Assembly (NCBI RefSeq): GCF_030658505.1
Contig: NZ_JAUTXR010000104.1
Location: forward strand, 1-54,941
Direction: 5' to 3'
From: Stenotrophomonas raiganjensis (SeqCode)
Lineage (GTDB): Bacteria > Pseudomonadota > Gammaproteobacteria > Xanthomonadales > Xanthomonadaceae
Length of the DNA stretch: 54,941 nt
The notes under the pieces were generated by a model. The model did not search any database, was not told the origin of the DNA, and was given only the letters and a program-made list of their open reading frames with translations. How positions within the stretch are numbered: position 1 is the stretch's first letter; each line of letters opens with the position of its first letter. Below are positions 50,370-54,941 of this stretch, one piece after another. The translations under genes were made by a program, and so were the position numbers.

Positions 50370-50407
50370 CCCCCTCGGGACCAATCCGCCCGGGACCGAT
50401 CCGTGGT

Positions 50408-50725
50408 TCAGCAGCCTCCCACTCTCAGGAAGCCATCGCAGTTCGCAAGCGCGCGCACGCCCCATTCCTCCATCGTGTACTGATTGGTCAGCTGGCTGCC
50501 GTTGTTGCGCACACACCTGACATCGACGTAGCACTGCGTGCCGGGTCGTCCATCAATACGGTTGACATGGCAACTGCGGCTGGCTGATGACGCGTTCCAC
50601 GCGCCCTGGCAGGCCTGCGTGCTTGAGTGCGGTGAAAGGTCACTCATCTGGGGAAGCGTGAACGCAGATGCAGACGCGGATACCACGCTCAACAGCATCG
50701 TCGTGACCAAAGGCATGAGCTTCAT
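50408..50725 (-). CDS. Small secreted six-cysteine protein
   Basis: 105 residues. A signal peptide (MKLMPLVTTMLLSVVSASASA) is followed by a mature part of about 84 residues with six cysteines (39, 52, 65, 71, 96, 105), an even number compatible with three disulfides. No family recognised; the Cys spacing and Asn/Ser-rich sequence suggest a small exported structural or inhibitory protein. Transcribed alone. The gap 50726-50884 shows nothing further. Confidence 0.7.
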   Translation of the reverse strand: MKLMPLVTTMLLSVVSASASAFTLPQMSDLSPHSSTQACQGAWNASSASRSCHVNRIDGRPGTQCYVDVRCVRNNGSQLTNQYTMEEWGVRALANCDGFLRVGGC

Positions 50726-50884
50726 GAGAACTCCTGGAGTTTCCGGGTTTCGGGAATGACCACAGCGCTGCCTAACGCAGCAGGTGGGTCATCCTCATGA
50801 AACCCGGAAGCATCGGCGGCGAACCGGACGACTCGCCGGTTTATCGCCAAATGCAAGAATCCTCATTCGGCTTGTCCAGATGCG

Positions 50885-51424
50885 TCATGCCCCCCCGATG
50901 GGTACCGCCACCGCACCCGGCGTGGCATACAGCCGGCTCGGGCAGTCCACGCCCGGCAGCTGGATCACCCCACGCTCCTCCATGCCCAGCCCCAGCAGGA
51001 TCTTCCCGGACACCACATTGTCCAAGTCGGTAATGCCATACAGATCGTGCAGGCCCAGCTCCGCGCGCGCATAGGCAAACACCGCCCGCGCCGCCTCACC
51101 GGCGTAGCCCTGCCCGGCGAATTCCGACAGCACCGCATAGCCGATATCCGGCCCCGGCAGGCCATCCCGCCGCACCAGCCCGGCATTGCCCAGCCACGCG
51201 CCATCGGACAAGCGCTCGATGGCATACATGCCGAACCCGTTCAACGCATAGCTGTGCAGCACCCGCAGCGCGATGTACTCCCGCGCCTGCTCCTCGCTGC
51301 GTACGTTGCGGTCACCAATGAATCGCACGAAGCCCGGATCGTTCAACAGTGCCAACATCGGCACCGCATCGCGGTCGGGCTCGATCGCACGCAGACGCAG
51401 GCGTTCGCTTTCAATCGGATGCAC
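50885..51424 (-). CDS. GNAT-family N-acetyltransferase (RimJ/RimL type)
   Basis: 179 residues, GTG start with GGAGG upstream. ESERLRLRAIEPDRDAVPMLALLNDPGFVRFIGDR is the RimJ/L-like start, and IGYAVLSEFAGQGYAGEAARAVFAYARAELG is the acetyl-CoA binding block (Q/R-x-x-G-x-G/A). Substrate unknown; this group acetylates ribosomal proteins, other proteins or small amines. Confidence 0.9.
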   Translation of the reverse strand: MHPIESERLRLRAIEPDRDAVPMLALLNDPGFVRFIGDRNVRSEEQAREYIALRVLHSYALNGFGMYAIERLSDGAWLGNAGLVRRDGLPGPDIGYAVLSEFAGQGYAGEAARAVFAYARAELGLHDLYGITDLDNVVSGKILLGLGMEERGVIQLPGVDCPSRLYATPGAVAVPIGGA

Positions 51425-51530
51425 GCCCAGACCTCCAGCCGAAACCCCGATTGTGCCTCAACCCCCGGCTGTTGAGTTTGATTTTCTTTGCATTGCCGTG
51501 GAAGGACACGCCCGGAATCCGTCAGAGGCC

Positions 51531-51626
51531 GGTCGGAGTGGGTTCGCGGGGGTATCCGCGCCATGGATGGCGCGGCTAAGCCCCCATGGACGGGTTCACG
51601 GCGTCCCCCGCGAACCCACCCCGACC
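51531..51626. repeat. Long palindromic repeat, copy D (variable-arm element)
   Basis: Arms 51531-51552 and 51605-51626 are 22 bases with one mismatch. The core on the minus strand reads GACGCCGTGAACCCGTCCAT, then GCGCCATCCATGGCGC, close to copies E and F. It lies between the GNAT and rep genes; the rest of 51425-51684 is featureless. Confidence 0.8.
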
Positions 51627-51684
51627 GGCCAGCCACCGAACCAACGCGTGCTCCACCACGGAGGGGCGGCGCCGTTGGAGCGCC

Positions 51685-53661
51685 TTAGTCGAACAACGCC
51701 TCGATCGCCGCCAACCCCGCGCTGGCCCGTTCCTTCTTGCGCACCGCATCCGCCACCGGATCAGCACCATCGCGCTGGATCTCCTCAGCCGGTATCTCCT
51801 CGAAGAACCGGCTCGGTTTCAGCCGCACATGCTCACCGAACTTGCGGGTCAGCTTGCTGTAACTCATCCACAGCTGGATCTTGGCGCGGGTGATGCCCAC
51901 GTACAGCAGGCGGCGCTCTTCCTGCAGGTTGCCCTCGTCCAGGCTGACCTGGTGCGGCAACACGCCGTCCTCGCAGCCGACAATGAACACGTACGGGAAT
52001 TCCAGGCCCTTGGAAGCGTGCATGGTCATCATGCGCACCTGGTTGCCGCCCTCGTCCTTGTCGCTGCGCGACAGCAGCGCCAGCTGACCGGCCAGGTCGG
52101 CAGCGGTGGCACCGCGCGGGCCGCCCTCGAACCACTGCGCCAGTTCCTCGATGTTGTTGGCACGGCGCTGGTAACTGGCCTCTTCCTTGGCCTGCTGGCG
52201 AAGTTCGCTGAGCAGGCCCGACTCCTTGGCGACCTTGCGGATCATGTCGCCGGAACTGACCTGGCGCGTCTGTGCGCGCAGGTCGCGCAGGATGTCGGTG
52301 AACCGCGCCAGGCTGTTGGCCGCGCGCGGTGGCAGCTGCTGCAGCGCACCGATCGACTCGGCGGCATGCGCCATCGGGATGTCCTTTTCCTGCGCCAGCT
52401 CGGCCAGCCTGGCCAGCGTGCCGGCACCGACGTCGCGCTTGGGCGACTGCACCGCCCGCATGAACGCAGTGTCGTCGTCCGGGTTCACCAGCAGGCGCAG
52501 CCAGGCCAGCGTGTCCTTCACTTCCTGGCGCTCCAGGAACATGGTGCCGCCGGTCAGGTGATAGGGAATGCGCAGCAGCTGCATCGCCTTTTCCAGCGGG
52601 CGTGACTGGAAGTTGCCACGGAACAGGATGCAGAAATCGCTCCACGGCACGTTGCGCGACTGCGCCACGAAGGCGATCTCGGCCGCGACCTTTTCCGCTT
52701 CATGCTCGCTGTTGCGGCATTCCCAGACGCGGATGCGCTCGCCGTCGGCCTGGTCGCTCCACAGCTTCTTCAGGTGCTCGTGCGGATTGTTGGCGATCAG
52801 CGCGTTGGCCGCGCGCAGCACGCGGTTGGAGCAGCGGTAGTTCTGCTCCAGCTTGATGATCTCCAGCGCGGGGTAGTCACGCCCCATCTGCTGCAGGTTT
52901 TCCGGGTTGGCACCACGCCAGGCGTAGATCGACTGATCGTCATCGCCCACGCAGGTGAAGTTGCCCTTCTCACCGGCCAGCTGCTTGAGCAGGCGGTACT
53001 GCGCGTCGTTGGTGTCCTGGCATTCGTCCACCAGCAGGTAGCCGATGCGCTCGCGCCAGGCCAGCGCGATCTCGGGGTTTTCTTCCAGGATCTGCACCGG
53101 CAGGCGGATCAGGTCGTCGAAGTCCACCGCGTTGAACGCGGTCAGGCGCAGCTGGTAGCGCTCATAGACGCTGGCCGCTTCCTTCTCGCGGTTGCTGCGC
53201 GCGGCGGCCATTGCCTGTTCGGGCGACAGGCCGGCGTTCTTCGCGCGCGACACCAGGTTCTTCATGTCCTCGATGTCGTCGGGCTTGGCGCCGTACATCA
53301 GGTCCTTGATCTGCGCGGCGGCATCGTCGGCATCGAAGATCGAGAAACCGCGCTTCAGGCCCACCGCAGCGTGCTCGATCTGCAGGAATTTCAGGCCCAG
53401 CGCATGGAAGGTACAGATCGTCACCTCGTCGGCATCCTGCTCGCGCAGGCGCTTGGCCACGCGCTCGCGCATTTCCTTGGCCGACTTGTTGGTGAAGGTG
53501 ATCGCCGCGATGCGGCGCGCCGGATAACGGCCACAGCCAATCAGGTGGGCGATCTTTTCCACGATCACGCGCGTCTTGCCGCTGCCGGCGCCGGCAAGCA
53601 CCAGCAACGGGCCTTCGATGTGCAGGACGGCGGCGGCTTGGGGGGGATTGAGACCGTGCAT
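51685..53661 (-). CDS. rep: ATP-dependent DNA helicase Rep
   Basis: 658 residues from ATG 53661 (MHGLNPPQAAAV); the frame is open upstream. UvrD/Rep motifs: LVLAGAGSGKT (24-30), ITFTNKSAKEMRERV, TFHALG, LLVDECQDTNDAQY, GDDDQSIYAWRGA, LEQNYRC, MTMHASKGLEFPYVFIVGCEDGVLPH and LYVGITRA. Length and the C-terminal part fit Rep rather than UvrD. It helps replication forks past bound proteins. Confidence 0.94.
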   Translation of the reverse strand: MHGLNPPQAAAVLHIEGPLLVLAGAGSGKTRVIVEKIAHLIGCGRYPARRIAAITFTNKSAKEMRERVAKRLREQDADEVTICTFHALGLKFLQIEHAAVGLKRGFSIFDADDAAAQIKDLMYGAKPDDIEDMKNLVSRAKNAGLSPEQAMAAARSNREKEAASVYERYQLRLTAFNAVDFDDLIRLPVQILEENPEIALAWRERIGYLLVDECQDTNDAQYRLLKQLAGEKGNFTCVGDDDQSIYAWRGANPENLQQMGRDYPALEIIKLEQNYRCSNRVLRAANALIANNPHEHLKKLWSDQADGERIRVWECRNSEHEAEKVAAEIAFVAQSRNVPWSDFCILFRGNFQSRPLEKAMQLLRIPYHLTGGTMFLERQEVKDTLAWLRLLVNPDDDTAFMRAVQSPKRDVGAGTLARLAELAQEKDIPMAHAAESIGALQQLPPRAANSLARFTDILRDLRAQTRQVSSGDMIRKVAKESGLLSELRQQAKEEASYQRRANNIEELAQWFEGGPRGATAADLAGQLALLSRSDKDEGGNQVRMMTMHASKGLEFPYVFIVGCEDGVLPHQVSLDEGNLQEERRLLYVGITRAKIQLWMSYSKLTRKFGEHVRLKPSRFFEEIPAEEIQRDGADPVADAVRKKERASAGLAAIEALFD

Positions 53662-53750
53662 GGGGACAGGATTGTAGCGGGGCCGGGTGACGACCACAGC
53701 CGGTCGCCGGTGGGGTTGCTGAACGGCTTCGGCGAGCCGTGGCTGCGGCG

Positions 53751-53756
53751 TACAAT
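53751..53756 (+). promoter_or_regulatory. -10 box of tdk, suggesting a leaderless mRNA
   Basis: TACAAT ends seven bases before the tdk ATG. With TTCGGC 17 bases upstream as a weak -35, transcription would start at or next to the A of the ATG. No Shine-Dalgarno lies between. Confidence 0.45.
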
Positions 53757-53762
53757 CCGTCG

Positions 53763-54383
53763 ATGGCCAAGCTCTACTTCTACTATTCGGCGATGAACGC
53801 CGGCAAGACCACCACCCTGCTGCAGAGCGCGCACAACTACCGCGAGCGCGGCATGCGGGTGGCGATCCTGACCCCGCGCCTGGACGATCGTGCCGGCGCC
53901 GGCGTGGTCGCCTCGCGGATCGGCCTGCGCGCCGATGGCATGGCCTTCGACCGCGACACCGACCTGCAGCGTTGGGTCGAGCAGGACCTGGCCACGAACG
54001 GGCCAATGGGCTGCGTGCTGGTGGACGAGGCCCAGTTCCTGACCCGCGCCCAGGTCTGGCAGCTCAGCGAGGTGGTCGACCAGCTGCGCATTCCGGTGTT
54101 GTGCTACGGCCTGCGCACCGACTTCCGCGGCGAGTTGTTCGAGGGCAGCCAGTACCTGCTGGCCTGGGCCGACGAGATGCAGGAGATCAAGACCATCTGC
54201 CACAGTGGCAAGAAGGCAACGATGACGGTGCGCGTGGACGAGCATGGGCACGCGGTACAGGACGGCCCGCAGGTGGAAATCGGTGGCAACGACCGCTACG
54301 TGTCGGTGAGCCGTGCGGAGTTCAAGAAGATCACCCGCGGTGAAGGGCGGATCGATCCGGCGCAGGCGCCCCTGCCGCTGTAA
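53763..54383 (+). CDS. tdk: Thymidine kinase
   Basis: 206 residues from ATG 53763 ([20 protein letters not shown]), the usual start. The P-loop is [32 protein letters not shown] and [27 protein letters not shown] are type II thymidine kinase blocks. Positions that bind structural zinc in many relatives read ICHSG and YVSVSR, with Ser where Cys is common, so the zinc site looks incomplete. Phosphorylates thymidine for salvage. Divergent from rep. Confidence 0.95.
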   Translation: MAKLYFYYSAMNAGKTTTLLQSAHNYRERGMRVAILTPRLDDRAGAGVVASRIGLRADGMAFDRDTDLQRWVEQDLATNGPMGCVLVDEAQFLTRAQVWQLSEVVDQLRIPVLCYGLRTDFRGELFEGSQYLLAWADEMQEIKTICHSGKKATMTVRVDEHGHAVQDGPQVEIGGNDRYVSVSRAEFKKITRGEGRIDPAQAPLPL

Positions 54384-54393
54384 GGGGTGTTCG

Positions 54394-54562
54394 GCAGGGC
54401 TGCGCCCTGCACCTGCCGAGGCCGGAGCCAGAGCAACGGCAAAAGCGGGCTATCCGTGGGATGGCGTGGCACTGTGGGTTTGCGGGGACGCCGTAAACCC
54501 GTCCATGGGGGCTTGGTCGCGGCATCCATGCCGCTCACACCCCGCAAACCCACAGTGCCACG
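54394..54562. repeat. Long palindromic repeat, copy E (variable-arm element)
   Basis: Hairpin module GCAGGGCTGCGCCCTGC (54394-54410), AGCAACGGCAAAAGC unit, then perfectly complementary 23-base arms 54465-54487 and 54540-54562. Core: GACGCCGTAAACCCGTCCAT, then GCGGCATCCATGCCGC. It begins eleven bases after the tdk stop; the gap 54384-54941 is repeats throughout. Confidence 0.8.
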
Positions 54563-54636
54563 CCTTCGACAGGTCCCCACAGCTGTTGGTAGGTGTCGAC
54601 CTGGGTCGACACATCTACCGGATATCGAAATAGATC

Positions 54637-54679
54637 TGGGGTCAGATCCGTTTTCGTCCGGAAAACGGATCTGACCCCA
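54637..54679. repeat. Perfect 19-bp inverted repeat (TCAGATCC type)
   Basis: TGGGGTCAGATCCGTTTTC (54637-54655) and its exact complement (54661-54679) with a five-base loop. Shares TCAGATCC arms with 47559-47593. A partial double-hairpin repeat (TGTCGACC/GGTCGACA) lies just before it. Confidence 0.8.
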
Positions 54680-54714
54680 TGAGCAATTCCAACAGTTCGC
54701 GACGATCCGTCGAA

Positions 54715-54885
54715 GGCGGGGTGGGTCCGGTGGCGGGAGTGTCCGCGGCATGGATGCCGCGGCCAAGCCCCCATGGACGGGTTTACGGCGTCTCCCGCCA
54801 CCGGGCCCACCCCGCCATCCCTCAGGAAACCCGCTTTTGACGTTGACGTCGCTTTGGCCTCTGCGGGTGCAGGGCGCAGCCCTGC
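54715..54885. repeat. Long palindromic repeat, copy F (inverted orientation)
   Basis: Arms 54715-54739 and 54792-54816 are 25 bases with one mismatch. The minus-strand core matches copy E. The GCAGGGCGCAGCCCTGC module closes it at 54869-54885. Copies E and F face each other around the TCAGATCC hairpin, forming a composite about 490 bases long. Confidence 0.8.
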
Positions 54886-54889
54886 AGAG

Positions 54890-54916
54890 AGCCCCCCCAC
54901 CTGAACGGGGCTTTTT
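54890..54916 (+). terminator. Possible intrinsic terminator at window end
   Basis: AGCCCC and GGGGCT (54907-54912) pair across an 11-base loop and are followed by TTTT. The stem is short. It could end tdk transcripts that read through the repeats; the context beyond the window is unknown. Confidence 0.4.
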
Positions 54917-54941
54917 GCGCGAGGTCTCAGCCATCGGTTAG

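Noticed and set aside
54394..54885. Possible insertion sequence flanked by inverted repeats
   Set aside because: The facing palindromes look like IS ends, but no transposase frame or target duplication lies between them.
54296..54934. A 212-codon minus-strand ORF at the window end
   Set aside because: It is built from copies E and F of the palindrome and the tail of tdk; no domain and no start signal.

Overview
The window is GC-rich, densely packed gammaproteobacterial DNA. It looks like Stenotrophomonas (S. maltophilia complex): GTAG-type REP hairpins of the SMAG kind are scattered between genes, and the gene set (ttcA-rdgC, gltBD, plsB, pyrF with an e(P4)-type phosphatase, yceH, tdk, rep) is xanthomonad-like. 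No rRNA, tRNA, CRISPR array, transposase or prophage was seen. Genes and families were assigned by reading motifs, without database searches.

Region 1 (1-13.9 kb): the tail of an oxidoreductase gene, a DUF938 methyltransferase, a 670-base repeat-filled gap, and then one tight nine-gene operon on the + strand. The operon encodes two tandem TldD-type metalloproteases with Tat-like signals, a signal-less TldE/PmbA-type partner, a Tat-like DUF4159 protein, a MoxR ATPase, DUF58, a BatA-type membrane protein, a DUF4175 membrane protein with a His/Asp-rich loop, and a membrane-anchored periplasmic protein. It reads as a cell-envelope protease/AAA+ chaperone system.

Region 2 (14-24.6 kb): an IgaA/UmoB-like membrane protein behind a tiny coupled leader ORF, an MrfA/MrfB-like helicase-exonuclease pair, an I78 inhibitor lipoprotein, a G/C homopolymer hairpin, and a BlaI-BlaR1-like pair divergent from a serine beta-lactamase-like hydrolase. 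Two facing copies of the same 14-bp operator-like box lie between the last two units.

Region 3 (24.6-27.5 kb): an accessory island, visibly less GC-rich. It holds an XRE regulator, a two-helix membrane protein, two paralogous cupin-like/HEAT-like proteins, and a 37-residue peptide gene with a strong ribosome-binding site. A strong hairpin separates the peptide gene from the genes after it. I read it as a candidate uncharacterised peptide (RiPP- or bacteriocin-like) cassette and as the best candidate here for a new system.

Region 4 (27.5-54.9 kb): mostly housekeeping. Genes: an SDR oxidoreductase with a histone-like basic tail, two more I78-type inhibitors, topoisomerase IB, gltB/gltD, a hybrid histidine kinase, a double-domain methylglyoxal synthase, ttcA-rdgC-ygjP-like metallopeptidase, a YdcH-like protein, lipoprotein-plsB, phosphatase-pyrF, yceH, a Cys-rich secreted protein, a GNAT, rep and tdk. 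The gaps carry several families of inverted repeats, including a six-copy ~100-bp palindrome whose arms differ between copies but stay self-complementary within each copy. An orphan intrinsic terminator downstream of pyrF's own terminator suggests an unannotated small RNA.
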